From the NCBI RefSeq assembly GCF_031928785.1, contig NZ_JARQAL010000003.1: a stretch of 64,000 bases of DNA. One strand, written 5' to 3'. A program made the position numbers and the translations under genes. Below, piece by piece: positions 18,578 through 27,283 of this stretch (its first letter is position 1; each line of letters starts with the position of its first letter). A model generated the notes under the pieces. It was not told the DNA's origin. It searched no databases and saw only the letters and a program-made list of their open reading frames with translations. Origin of the DNA: Enterococcus_C asini_A. GTDB lineage: Bacteria > Bacillota > Bacilli > Lactobacillales > Enterococcaceae.

Positions 18578-20059
18578 TCATCCTTTGTTTGTCGTCATAT
18601 CCCGCAATGGCCAATAGTTTCCGGTAAAGTTTTGCTCACAAGTAATCTGACATTTTTTTTGCCCTTCAAGGGGGAAGACTCGTGCTGTGGCAGTTTGTGC
18701 CCCATCATTAATGAAAATTTCTACTAAAGAGTGATCCACAAAAATTCTCAGGTTAACTGCACCTGGTTCAATGGAAAAACTACGGGTTGTCCCATATTCT
18801 TCAGCAAAACAGATACCGGTCTGACCGCGGTCTAATTGTATTTTACCACGGAGGCTGTCAAAGGAAAGAGAAAAACCGCTATTTTCCTCATCGGCAAACA
18901 AATGAACTTCACCTGTTGAGCCAGCTTCAAATTCTAATAATACTTCATACTGATTTTTATCCGGTGTAAATTCTTTATGGCTTAAAGAGAGAGGGGTTCC
19001 GGCACCTTGCCGCAAAGCTTTCATCTCTGCCACGGGATTTTGATACAAATGCCCGTCTTTTATCACACATTCTTTGACCTGACTTAAACAATGGGCCCAG
19101 CCTTCGTTATCAGTGGGGTAGTCAATTTCTGGTAGACCCACCCAGCTAATGGTTAGACAACGGCCGTCTGGTGCCATAAAGCCTTGCGTAGCATACACAT
19201 CGAAGCCTTCATCTAAGTTTTTGATTTCACTGGGTTGGCGCAATGCATTATCCTTTAGAGAATAGCCTGCAGCGGTAACGTAAGTATTGGGATAAATATT
19301 TTGATAGTTGCAAATAGCCGGATCCATTCCTTGAGGGCAAAATAATAACAACGCCCCCTGATCAAACAACAATAAGTTTGGACACTCTACCATAAAGCCT
19401 AGTTTCTCATTAGTAAAATGAAGCTCTCCGCATAAATCCCAGTGTAATAAGTCTTCGCTAAAATAAGTCAGCACTTGGCCGACTTCTGACTTGTCTTGCG
19501 CGCCAATCACCATTAAATAGCCATCTTGATAAGGGATGATTTGAGGGTCGCGAAATTCCTCTGTGTAACCTATAGGCGGGTTGGCCAATAATGGTTCTGA
19601 TATTTTTTCGATCGTGCCATTTTGATCCATAAAAGCACCTAGTTGATAAGAATGACGATGCCAGTCTTGGTTGCGCACATTTCCTGTATAAGCGAGAAAG
19701 AGTCGATCTTTATAGGGTAGGGCTGAGCCTGAGTAAACACCGTGACTGTCGTAATCTCCCGTAGGCATTAGTTTAAGTCCTTCATTTTGCCAGTCTATCA
19801 AATTATCCGAAGTGACGTGATACCATGATTTCAATCCGTGAACCGGTCCAAAGGGATAGGCCTGATAAAAAAGCTGCCATTTTCCATCATAATAGGAAAA
19901 ACCGTTGGGATCATTTAATAAACCTGTCACCGGCTGTACGTGATAACCTAGGCGCCAAGCAGAAGTTGCGACTTGTTGTTTCAAGTCGTTTTTATATTTT
20001 GGTGACCACTGATCATAGGATTGATAGCGTTGTGTTCTGGTCCAATCGTTTTTATTCAT
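18578..20059 (-). CDS. scrB: Sucrose-6-phosphate hydrolase (GH32)
   Basis: A cytoplasmic invertase that splits sucrose-6-phosphate, delivered by the PTS, into glucose-6-phosphate and fructose. GH32 hallmarks: Asp50 nucleophile in LLNDPNGFSYYDG, FRDPQI (transition-state Asp, about 175), and the acid/base Glu in VECPNLLLF (about 232). The C-terminal beta-sandwich includes FVDHSLVEIFINDG. Length 493 is normal and no signal peptide is present. A GGAG site precedes the ATG. It heads scrB-scrR and is divergent from scrA. Confidence 0.95.
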   Translation of the reverse strand: MNKNDWTRTQRYQSYDQWSPKYKNDLKQQVATSAWRLGYHVQPVTGLLNDPNGFSYYDGKWQLFYQAYPFGPVHGLKSWYHVTSDNLIDWQNEGLKLMPTGDYDSHGVYSGSALPYKDRLFLAYTGNVRNQDWHRHSYQLGAFMDQNGTIEKISEPLLANPPIGYTEEFRDPQIIPYQDGYLMVIGAQDKSEVGQVLTYFSEDLLHWDLCGELHFTNEKLGFMVECPNLLLFDQGALLLFCPQGMDPAICNYQNIYPNTYVTAAGYSLKDNALRQPSEIKNLDEGFDVYATQGFMAPDGRCLTISWVGLPEIDYPTDNEGWAHCLSQVKECVIKDGHLYQNPVAEMKALRQGAGTPLSLSHKEFTPDKNQYEVLLEFEAGSTGEVHLFADEENSGFSLSFDSLRGKIQLDRGQTGICFAEEYGTTRSFSIEPGAVNLRIFVDHSLVEIFINDGAQTATARVFPLEGQKKCQITCEQNFTGNYWPLRDMTTNKG

Positions 20060-20092
20060 TTGATTACTCCTCGTAAGCGTATTCTTGTCATT

Positions 20093-20121
20093 ATCATAAG
20101 GCCATTTGAATAAAATGTCAA
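20093..20121 (-). promoter_or_regulatory. Promoter of scrB-scrR
   Basis: On the minus strand TTGACA (20116-20121), 17 bases, TATGAT (20093-20098): a near-consensus sigma-A promoter. Its -35 hexamer is part of the operator at 20116-20131. Confidence 0.75.
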
Positions 20122-20131
20122 ACGTATAACA
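20116..20131. promoter_or_regulatory. ScrR operator O1 (scrB side)
   Basis: TGTTATACGTTTGACA on the minus strand matches the second site at 14 of 16 positions and has the central CG of LacI-family operators. It overlaps the scrB -35 element, so binding would block RNA polymerase. Confidence 0.7.
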
Positions 20132-20245
20132 AAAAGAAGCAAAGGGAAATCATCATTTAATTGCAATCCCGTGTTACAAAGGGTATTAATAGCAATGAAC
20201 ACCTAACATTCAGAGTAGAATCATCAATTTTTTCAAAATAAAATT

Positions 20246-20261
20246 TGATAAACGTTTGACA
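20246..20261. promoter_or_regulatory. ScrR operator O2 (scrA side)
   Basis: TGATAAACGTTTGACA, a palindrome around AAACGTTT. Its right end is the TTGACA -35 element of scrA. The centre lies 130 bases from O1. Confidence 0.7.
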
Positions 20262-20284
20262 ATTTAAAAATCCCGTGGCATACT
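20256..20284 (+). promoter_or_regulatory. Promoter of scrA-dexB
   Basis: TTGACA (20256-20261), 17 bases, CATACT (20279-20284). Overlaps O2. Confidence 0.65.
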
Positions 20285-20291
20285 AAAGTCA

Positions 20292-20305
20292 GAAAAACGG
20301 TTTCA
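20292..20305. promoter_or_regulatory. Candidate cre site (CcpA)
   Basis: GAAAAACGGTTTCA matches the cre consensus TGWAANCGNTNWCA at 12 of 14 positions and lies just after the scrA -10, where CcpA binding would give carbon catabolite repression. It could also be a third ScrR half-site. Confidence 0.45.
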
Positions 20306-20357
20306 TTCATACGGCTTGATTTGTCTCGGGCAAGTCAATCAAAAGGAGGAAAAGGAA

Positions 20358-22319
20358 ATGAATCATAAAAAAGTAGCGGAGGAGATTAGTAACGCATTAG
20401 GAGAAGGCAATGTACAGGCAGCTGCCCATTGTGCTACCCGACTGCGACTCGTTTTAAAGGACAATGGTAAGGTCAATCAAAAGGCATTGGATGCCAATGA
20501 TGGTGTCAAAGGAACTTTTATGGCTAACGATCAATTTCAAATTATCATCGGCGCCGGAGATGTAAATAAGGTTTATGATGAGTTTGTAAAAATCACTGGA
20601 GTCAAAGAAGCTTCTACAGCAGATTTAAAAGCAGTTGCAGGGGCTAACAAAAAGAACAATCCGATTATGGCATTTATTAAAGTCCTTTCCGATATTTTTG
20701 TACCGATTGTACCGGCCTTAGTTGCTGGTGGTTTATTAATGGCGATTAACAATGTGCTGACAGCCCAGAATTTATTTGGTCCTCAGTCAGTAGTAGAAAT
20801 GTTCCCAGCAGTGACAGATTTTGCAAGTATTATCAATCTTTTAGCTTCTGCACCTTTTGCTTTTCTACCTATATTAGTTGGTTTTTCTGCTACTCGTCGC
20901 TTTGGCGGAAATCCTTACCTAGGCGCAGCCATGGCCATGGCTATGGTTATGCCAGATTTGATTAATGGTTATGGCGTGGCCAATGCTATTGCCGATGGTA
21001 CTATGCCGTATTGGAATATCTTTGGTATGGAAGTCGCACAAGCTGGCTATCAAGGTTCTGTGTTGCCGGTTTTAGCAGTCTCTTGGATTTTAGCGACGTT
21101 AGAGAAATTTTTCCATAAACGCTTGGCCAGCGCTTTTGACTTCACCTTTACACCGATGCTTGCCATTATTATTACAGGATTTTTGACTTTTACGATTGTA
21201 GGTCCAATGATGCGTACAGTGGGGGATGGCTTGACTTACGGTTTAACGTGGCTATATGACACCACTGGAGCAGTTGGTCTAGGTATTTTCGGGTTATTCT
21301 ATTCACCAATTGTCATTACGGGATTGCACCAAAGTTTTCCGGCCATTGAAACTACTTTGTTGGCAGATGTAGCCAATACTGGCGGTTCCTTTATTTTCCC
21401 AGTAGCCTCCATGGCGAATATTGGTCAAGGGGCAGCAACATTAGCCATTATGTTATTAACTAAAAATCAAAAGCAAAAAAGTTTGGCTACTTCAGCCAGT
21501 GTTTCAGCGCTATTAGGAATTACTGAACCGGCGATTTTCGGGGTGAACTTGAAACTGAAATTTCCTTTTATTTGCGGGATGATTGCTTCAGCCGTTGCCT
21601 CTGTCTTTATTGGGCTGTTCCACGTTTTATCCGTAGCTATGGGGCCTGCTAGTGTGATTGGATTTATCTCCATTGCACCCCAATCCATTCCTTACTTTAT
21701 GATCGGGGTTGTGATTAGTCTCTTTGTAGGTTTTACTACGACTTATCTTTACGGGAAAAAGCACAGTGAATTGTTTGTAGTAGAAGGAGCAGAAGCTGAC
21801 GGGGAAGTGGCCGTGGCAATCAATGCTGATCCTGAAAGTAACGCCGCACCTAAAGATGAAGTGATTGCAGCAGTGGTCAGTGGCAAAGTTTTGCCATTAA
21901 GTGATGTGAAGGATCCCGTTTTTTCAAAAGAAATGATGGGAAAAGGTTTGGCAATCACACCTGAAGCTAACACCGTCTATGCCCCAGCAGATGGTGAGTT
22001 AACTGTAGTTTATGATACTAAACATGCCTATGGGCTGAAAACGAATCAAGGAGCAGAAGTGCTGATTCACCTTGGAATTGATACAGTAAACTTGAAAGGA
22101 CAAGGTTTTACTTCCACTAAAAAAGTGGGGGACTTGGTAAGAAAAGGCGATATTTTAGGCACTTTTGACTTAGACAAATTAAAACAAGCCGGCTTCGATA
22201 TGACCGTTATGGAAATCATCACGAACACGCAAGCTTATGGAGATGTGGCAGTTTTAGATAAAACGACTGTTTCTGGCGGGGAAGATATTTTAGCAGTGAG
22301 TGAAACAAATGATAACTAA
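20358..22319 (+). CDS. scrA: Sucrose-specific PTS enzyme IIBCA
   Basis: A membrane transporter that takes up sucrose and phosphorylates it to sucrose-6-phosphate with phosphate from HPr. Domains: EIIB with active Cys25 in HCATRLRL; EIIC with about ten membrane segments (about 100-455) including FLPILVGFSATRRFGGN and SALLGITEPAIFGVN; and a C-terminal glucose-type EIIA with His in VLIHLGIDTVNLKG. The frame opens at 20316, but the ATG at 20358 has AAGGAGG eight bases upstream (653 residues). Divergent from scrB-scrR, overlapping dexB by 11 bases. The sucrose assignment rests on the scr context. Confidence 0.92.
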   Translation: MNHKKVAEEISNALGEGNVQAAAHCATRLRLVLKDNGKVNQKALDANDGVKGTFMANDQFQIIIGAGDVNKVYDEFVKITGVKEASTADLKAVAGANKKNNPIMAFIKVLSDIFVPIVPALVAGGLLMAINNVLTAQNLFGPQSVVEMFPAVTDFASIINLLASAPFAFLPILVGFSATRRFGGNPYLGAAMAMAMVMPDLINGYGVANAIADGTMPYWNIFGMEVAQAGYQGSVLPVLAVSWILATLEKFFHKRLASAFDFTFTPMLAIIITGFLTFTIVGPMMRTVGDGLTYGLTWLYDTTGAVGLGIFGLFYSPIVITGLHQSFPAIETTLLADVANTGGSFIFPVASMANIGQGAATLAIMLLTKNQKQKSLATSASVSALLGITEPAIFGVNLKLKFPFICGMIASAVASVFIGLFHVLSVAMGPASVIGFISIAPQSIPYFMIGVVISLFVGFTTTYLYGKKHSELFVVEGAEADGEVAVAINADPESNAAPKDEVIAAVVSGKVLPLSDVKDPVFSKEMMGKGLAITPEANTVYAPADGELTVVYDTKHAYGLKTNQGAEVLIHLGIDTVNLKGQGFTSTKKVGDLVRKGDILGTFDLDKLKQAGFDMTVMEIITNTQAYGDVAVLDKTTVSGGEDILAVSETNDN

Positions 22320-23913
22320 GTGGTGGCAAAAAGCTGTAATCTATCAGATTTACCCAAGAAGTTTTCAAGATAGCAATCAAGATGGTATCGGGGATCTCCC
22401 CGGTATCATTTTCCGTTTGGATTATTTAAAAAAACTAGGAGTGGATGCGCTATGGTTGAGTCCAGTGTATCCTTCGCCAAATCGGGATAATGGCTATGAT
22501 ATCAGTGATTATCAAGGGATTGCAGCTGAATATGGCACCATGGAGGATATGGAACGTTTAATTGAGGAAGCCCGTAAACGTGAGATTAAAATTATCATGG
22601 ATCTTGTGGTAAATCACACGTCAGATCAACATCCGTGGTTTAAAGAGGCAAAGAAAAGTTCTGAGAGCCCTTATCATGATTTTTATATTTGGCGGGAAGA
22701 ACCGAATGAATTGATTTCAAATTTTGGTGGTTCGGCTTGGACATTTGTGCCAGAAGTGGGGAAATATTATTTGCATTTACACGCTAAAGAACAACCAGAT
22801 TTAAACTGGGAAAATCCCCAAATGCGGAAGGCTATTTATGCCATGATGAACTACTGGTTAGCAAAAGGAATTGGCGGGTTTCGCTTAGACGTAATTGATT
22901 TAATCGGCAAAGAACCAGATCGTTTGATTACGAAAAACGGCCCGAAACTCCATGATTACCTTCAAGAGATGCATAGAGAAACTTTTGGAAATTATAATGT
23001 AGTCACAGTAGGTGAAACGTGGGGAGCAACCCCAGAAATTGCACAGTTGTATTCTGGAGAATGTCGTGAAGAGTTGTCGATGGTCTTTCAATTTGAGCAT
23101 ATCAGTTTGGATAAGCAAACAGGTAAGCGTAAATGGGACTTAAAAGAATTAAACCCTCAAGAATTACATCAAGTATTAAGTAAATGGCAAGTGGAGTTAC
23201 AAGGGAAAGGTTGGAATTCATTATTTTGGAATAATCATGATTTACCTCGGATTATTTCAAGATGGGGGAACGATGACCACTATCGGGAATTAAGTGGTAA
23301 AATGTTGGCGATTTATTTACATTTTATGCAAGGGACTCCTTATATTTATCAAGGAGAAGAAATTGGAATGATCAATTATCCTGTTGCTTCAATTGAAGAA
23401 GTGGATGACATTGAAAGCCACCAGATGTATGCCTCCCGTTTGAAAGCAGGCTATACAAAAGAAGAACTTTTGGCTTCCATCAATGCAAAAGGACGGGACA
23501 ATGCTCGTCATCCCATGCTTTGGGATGATAGCAAACAGGCAGGCTTTACAAAAGGAACACCTTGGCTTCCGGTAGCAATAAGTAGTGAAATCAGTGTTAA
23601 AAATGCACTGGCTGATCCAAATTCTTTGTTTTATACCTATCAACGTTTAATTCAGTTGCGAAAAGAACTACCCATTATTATTGAAGGAAACTATCGGGTC
23701 ATACCAACTGAGGAGAGTCATGTGCTAGTTTATGAACGCCTATTGCCAGGCCAACGCTTAGTAGTAGTGGTGAATTTTTCTAATCAAGTAGGGCACTTTT
23801 CTTTGGAGCATCCCGAAAAATCAGGTGTTGTCCTGATTCACAATTATCAGCAAGAAATAAAAGAACAACTTGCACCTTATGAGGCATATGCAATCCTTTA
23901 TACAAAAAATTGA
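22309..23913 (+). CDS. dexB: Glucan 1,6-alpha-glucosidase (GH13, DexB type)
   Basis: A cytoplasmic GH13 exo-glucosidase releasing glucose from isomaltose-type oligosaccharides or dextran fragments. It opens WWQKAVIYQIYPRSFQD and shows the GH13 triad: Asp in GFRLDVIDLIGK, Glu in TVGETWGATPEIA, and Asp in WNNHDLPR. ELSMVFQFEHI and GTPYIYQGEEIGM match streptococcal DexB. About 534 residues. The start overlaps the scrA end; ATG 22309 is preferred over GTG 22300, but neither has a clear ribosome binding site, so translation is probably coupled to scrA. Trehalose-6-phosphate or oligo-1,6-glucosidase activity cannot be excluded by sequence alone. Confidence 0.88.
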   Translation: MITKWWQKAVIYQIYPRSFQDSNQDGIGDLPGIIFRLDYLKKLGVDALWLSPVYPSPNRDNGYDISDYQGIAAEYGTMEDMERLIEEARKREIKIIMDLVVNHTSDQHPWFKEAKKSSESPYHDFYIWREEPNELISNFGGSAWTFVPEVGKYYLHLHAKEQPDLNWENPQMRKAIYAMMNYWLAKGIGGFRLDVIDLIGKEPDRLITKNGPKLHDYLQEMHRETFGNYNVVTVGETWGATPEIAQLYSGECREELSMVFQFEHISLDKQTGKRKWDLKELNPQELHQVLSKWQVELQGKGWNSLFWNNHDLPRIISRWGNDDHYRELSGKMLAIYLHFMQGTPYIYQGEEIGMINYPVASIEEVDDIESHQMYASRLKAGYTKEELLASINAKGRDNARHPMLWDDSKQAGFTKGTPWLPVAISSEISVKNALADPNSLFYTYQRLIQLRKELPIIIEGNYRVIPTEESHVLVYERLLPGQRLVVVVNFSNQVGHFSLEHPEKSGVVLIHNYQQEIKEQLAPYEAYAILYTKN

Positions 23914-23916
23914 AGA

Positions 23917-23958
23917 AAACAGGCTAGGTATGATTCAAAATACCCAGCCTGTTTTTTT
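23917..23958. terminator. Bidirectional terminator between dexB and alpha-galactosidase
   Basis: 14-bp arms (23917-23930 and 23941-23954) with one mismatch, A- and T-rich flanks, between convergent genes. Confidence 0.88.
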
Positions 23959-26128
23959 AGATTTTTTTAAAGTGAAGGGCAAAACTTTCAAAATCGCCTT
24001 TAATCCGAGGAATTAACATACCCGCATGGTTCAATTCTGAGCCGCTAAATACTTCTTTGGTAACAGTATTTTGATAAAAGGCGGTTTGATCAAGGTATTT
24101 CGTTTTAAGATAAGCAAGTGGTTGGGCGGGTTGAGCTAGTCCGTGGGAATAGACAACTAAGGCTTCGTGGTCATTGACAAAGAGCCAAGCACAAGCTCCA
24201 TGCTCATTTGGTGTCAACAAGCGATAAAATTTCCCGAATTGAATCAAGTCTCGCTTGTCTTTATAGTAAGCAATCTGTTCTTTGATTTCTTCTAAGGCTT
24301 CAGCGGATTGTTTTTTTATGTCCAGCTCATAGCCAAAATTACCACTCATAGCTACATTTCCTCGCGTTGTCAAAGGAGTAATTCGCCCTACTTGATGATT
24401 GGGGACATCTGAGACATGAGCGCCCATCATTACCGGTGGAAAGAGGTAGCTAAAACCGGTTTGAATCTTAGTGCGACAAAAAGCATCAGAGTTGTCGCTG
24501 GCCCAAGTTTGGGGCATATAAGCCATCATTCCCGGATCGAAACGACCGCCCCCGCTAGAGCAGTTTTCAAACAAGACTTTTGGATACCGTTTTGTAATCG
24601 TCTCTAACACTCGATATAAGCCTAAAACGTAGCGGTGACTGATTTCTTTTTGCTGATCAAAGGGAAGTGTCTGATTACCGACTTCGGTCAAATGGCGATT
24701 CATATCCCATTTGATATAGTCAATGGCCCCATCCTTTAAATATTCATCAAAAATTGCAATTAAGAAATCTTGAATTTCTACTTTGCTTAAATCCAATACC
24801 AACTGGCAACGGCCTTCTGTCATGGGATAGTCGGGTAATTGTAGAGGCCAATCAGGGTGCTGGGAAAATAGCTGACTATTTTTGGAAATCATCTCTGGCT
24901 CAAACCAAAGCCCAAAAAGTAACCCCATGTTGTGGATTTTTTCTGCCAGTCCGTTGATACCATTAGGAAGTTTTTCTTGATTAACTTGCCAATCGCCAAG
25001 AGCTTGGGTATCATCATTCCGACTTGCAAACCAGCCATCATCGAGGACGAAAAGTTCGATGCCTAAATTTTTCGCTTCTTTCGCTTGGATTAAGAGCTCA
25101 TCTTCATGAAAAGAAAAATAATTTCCTTCCCAAGTGTTTAGCAAAATTGGTCGAGGTTGGTTTTGCCAGTATGTGGGTACTAAATGTTTTTGATAGAGGG
25201 TGTGGAAGGTTTGCGAGAGGCCGTTTAAGCCAGCTGTCGAGTAATTTAACACGGCTTCAGGAGTAACAAAACTCTCATTAGGTGCTAGTTTCCATTCAAA
25301 AGTATCAGGATTGATTCCCATTTGCAAACGGCTAGAACCATATTGTTCTACTTCTACTTGAGCAACAAAATTCCCACTGTAAATCAATTGAGCCCCTATT
25401 ACTGTTCCTTGATCCTCGTTTGCCTGTTTATCGGCTAACGCAATAAAAGGAAGATGCTGAGGACTGCTAGTACCACGGTTGGAATCAATTCTTTGAATGC
25501 CTGAATGTAATGCTTGCCGGGATAAATTTGCTTCATTTGTATGCGCACCGTTTAAGGTCAACAAATCATAATTTGCACTAGGGAAATCTACCATCATGGA
25601 GCCAGCAATTTCTAAATAGACTGCATCTGTTCCTAAGTTCTCGTAAACCACATTGCGAGAAATTACTGACAACTTTTCAAATAAAGTATAGCGTAAGTGC
25701 ATGCGCAAGTTTTGTTGACGATCCTCTAACGTAATTTCTAAGGTCTGAGTATTCTCTGAAGAAAGGCTAGGAAGACCAGTTAGTTTTGGCTTTTCTGGTA
25801 AAATTTGATAGCCAGCATATTCAAAAGCGGTAACCCGATAACCCTGTTTATTGCGAAATTGATAATTAGGAATGCGATAGTCAAGACTTCCTTGAGTGCT
25901 CGTTTCTAGCGGTAAAGTATTTAGAGAAAAGCTACGATCGGAACAATCGGGATTGGTGTTAAACCCACGATCAATCAATTGCAACGCATTGACTTGATGA
26001 TAACTGCTTAAAGCCGGGCCAAAATAGCGATGCACTAAGTATTTTTCCTTTTCGATCCCCATGATATAACTGATTTGGTCGTTTTTTAAATGAAAGAGTT
26101 GTTGATCTACATCAAAAGTTATTTGCAT
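23957..26128 (-). CDS. Alpha-galactosidase (GH36)
   Basis: Cleaves terminal alpha-1,6-galactose from melibiose, raffinose or stachyose in the cytoplasm. GH36 features: N-terminal beta-sandwich (about 1-320), barrel with FVLDDGWF (about 360), WFEPEMIS, the nucleophile Asp475 in YIKWDMNRHL, CSSGGGRFDPG, and the acid/base Asp545 in WASDNSDAF. 723 residues is close to the 730 of lactobacillal MelA. It is divergent from an AraC regulator that most likely controls it. No transporter for raffinose or melibiose lies in the window. Called aga, rafA or melA in relatives. Confidence 0.93.
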   Translation of the reverse strand: MQITFDVDQQLFHLKNDQISYIMGIEKEKYLVHRYFGPALSSYHQVNALQLIDRGFNTNPDCSDRSFSLNTLPLETSTQGSLDYRIPNYQFRNKQGYRVTAFEYAGYQILPEKPKLTGLPSLSSENTQTLEITLEDRQQNLRMHLRYTLFEKLSVISRNVVYENLGTDAVYLEIAGSMMVDFPSANYDLLTLNGAHTNEANLSRQALHSGIQRIDSNRGTSSPQHLPFIALADKQANEDQGTVIGAQLIYSGNFVAQVEVEQYGSSRLQMGINPDTFEWKLAPNESFVTPEAVLNYSTAGLNGLSQTFHTLYQKHLVPTYWQNQPRPILLNTWEGNYFSFHEDELLIQAKEAKNLGIELFVLDDGWFASRNDDTQALGDWQVNQEKLPNGINGLAEKIHNMGLLFGLWFEPEMISKNSQLFSQHPDWPLQLPDYPMTEGRCQLVLDLSKVEIQDFLIAIFDEYLKDGAIDYIKWDMNRHLTEVGNQTLPFDQQKEISHRYVLGLYRVLETITKRYPKVLFENCSSGGGRFDPGMMAYMPQTWASDNSDAFCRTKIQTGFSYLFPPVMMGAHVSDVPNHQVGRITPLTTRGNVAMSGNFGYELDIKKQSAEALEEIKEQIAYYKDKRDLIQFGKFYRLLTPNEHGACAWLFVNDHEALVVYSHGLAQPAQPLAYLKTKYLDQTAFYQNTVTKEVFSGSELNHAGMLIPRIKGDFESFALHFKKI

Positions 26129-26160
26129 AATATTGCTTCCTTTCCATCTTGTTTAACTAT

Positions 26161-26189
26161 AGAATAAAAGGGTACATAGAAAGGTTCAA
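26161..26189 (-). promoter_or_regulatory. Candidate alpha-galactosidase promoter
   Basis: On the minus strand TTGAAC (26184-26189), 17 bases, TATTCT (26161-26166). A weak -10 fits an activator-dependent promoter. Confidence 0.4.
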
Positions 26190-26219
26190 GACGAAATAAT
26201 TGTCAGAAGGAGTAAAAAA

Positions 26220-27020
26220 TTGCAAGAATTCAACCGACAATTTCACTATTTAGATGAGGAAGGTTTACCGGTGATTCGAGGAATTGGCTTAGGCTCTGGA
26301 GGCCCTCGTTATGATTGGGATGCTAGAAAGCGCAAAGAAAATTTAATTGTTTTACAGGTGACCCTTGCAGGAAAAGGGAGGATTGCTACCAAGCAAGAAA
26401 CTACCGAATTACCAGTTGAAAAGGCTTTTTTAGCAGAAATTCCCGGGCCTTTTCGCTATTATGGTCAGGACTGGAGCTTTCTGTTTATCGAATTTTCTCC
26501 TGTAATTCATCAGTGGTTAGATCGTCCTTTTGAACTTTTGGATTTGAGTCAAGAATTTTGTGCAAAATTGGTAAAGAAACTAACGGTGCTAAGCCAAGGG
26601 GAGTGGTCTTTATATCAAAACAGTCAAGTAGCTTTTCAGCTGCTTCTTGACTTGAAGGGGGAAATGAACCAGCAGCGGTTGCGTCAAAGTCCAAAGATGC
26701 TACAAGTAAAAGACTATTTGGAAGCAAATTATGCTCAGGATATAGGACTGGATGATCTTGAAGCGTATTTTAAAACTTCTCGGTTTTCCTTGATTCGACA
26801 ATTTGAAAGGGTGTATCAACAGACACCGATGAAATACTTACAGATGTATCGAATCAATCAGTCTTTGCATTTGCTCTGGTCCGGTAATGAAGTACAAGAA
26901 GTAGCGCAACTAGTTGGCTTCACTAGTGCTAATTATTTCGGAAAAGTGTTTAAACAACAGATTGGCCTTACACCTAAAGACTATCAAAAAAAGCGTTTCA
27001 TCTATCGAAATGATCTTTAA
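26220..27020 (+). CDS. AraC-family transcriptional regulator, likely of alpha-galactoside use
   Basis: A 266-residue regulator: an N-terminal sugar-sensing cupin-like part (about 1-150) and a C-terminal double helix-turn-helix with IGLDDLEAYFKTSRFSLIR and VQEVAQLVGFTSANYFGKVF, ending GLTPKDYQKKRF. The start is TTG at 26220, supported by AGAAGGAG seven bases upstream; no nearby ATG exists. Divergence from the alpha-galactosidase gene resembles msmR/rafR-type activators in streptococci and enterococci. The effector (melibiose or raffinose) is inferred from context. Confidence 0.88.
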   Translation: MQEFNRQFHYLDEEGLPVIRGIGLGSGGPRYDWDARKRKENLIVLQVTLAGKGRIATKQETTELPVEKAFLAEIPGPFRYYGQDWSFLFIEFSPVIHQWLDRPFELLDLSQEFCAKLVKKLTVLSQGEWSLYQNSQVAFQLLLDLKGEMNQQRLRQSPKMLQVKDYLEANYAQDIGLDDLEAYFKTSRFSLIRQFERVYQQTPMKYLQMYRINQSLHLLWSGNEVQEVAQLVGFTSANYFGKVFKQQIGLTPKDYQKKRFIYRNDL

Positions 27021-27107
27021 AGAAAAGAAAATCCACGGTGTAAAATTTCTTTTTAAAAAATGTAATCGGTAATTGCATTATGTAAACCTCTAAAAAGTAT
27101 TTCGAAT

Positions 27108-27145
27108 CACCTGCCTTCAAGAATCTGCTTGTGGGCAGGTGTTTT
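27108..27145 (+). terminator. Terminator after the AraC regulator
   Basis: CACCTGCC (27108-27115) pairs with GGCAGGTG (27134-27141), followed by TTTTG. Confidence 0.75.
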
Positions 27146-27213
27146 GTCTATCTCAAAACATGAAAACTAAATGACTGAAAGATAAGAGTCTCTTCATATT
27201 AAAAAACATAATA

Positions 27214-27242
27214 TTGCGAAAAATAAAAAAAATCTATATGAT
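27214..27242 (+). promoter_or_regulatory. Promoter of the amino acid permease
   Basis: TTGCGA (27214-27219), a very A-rich 17-base spacer, TATGAT (27237-27242), about 41 bases before the ATG. Confidence 0.7.
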
Positions 27243-27283
27243 TTAGTCTGTTATCATTTTAATTTTATTAAAGGAGCGATATT

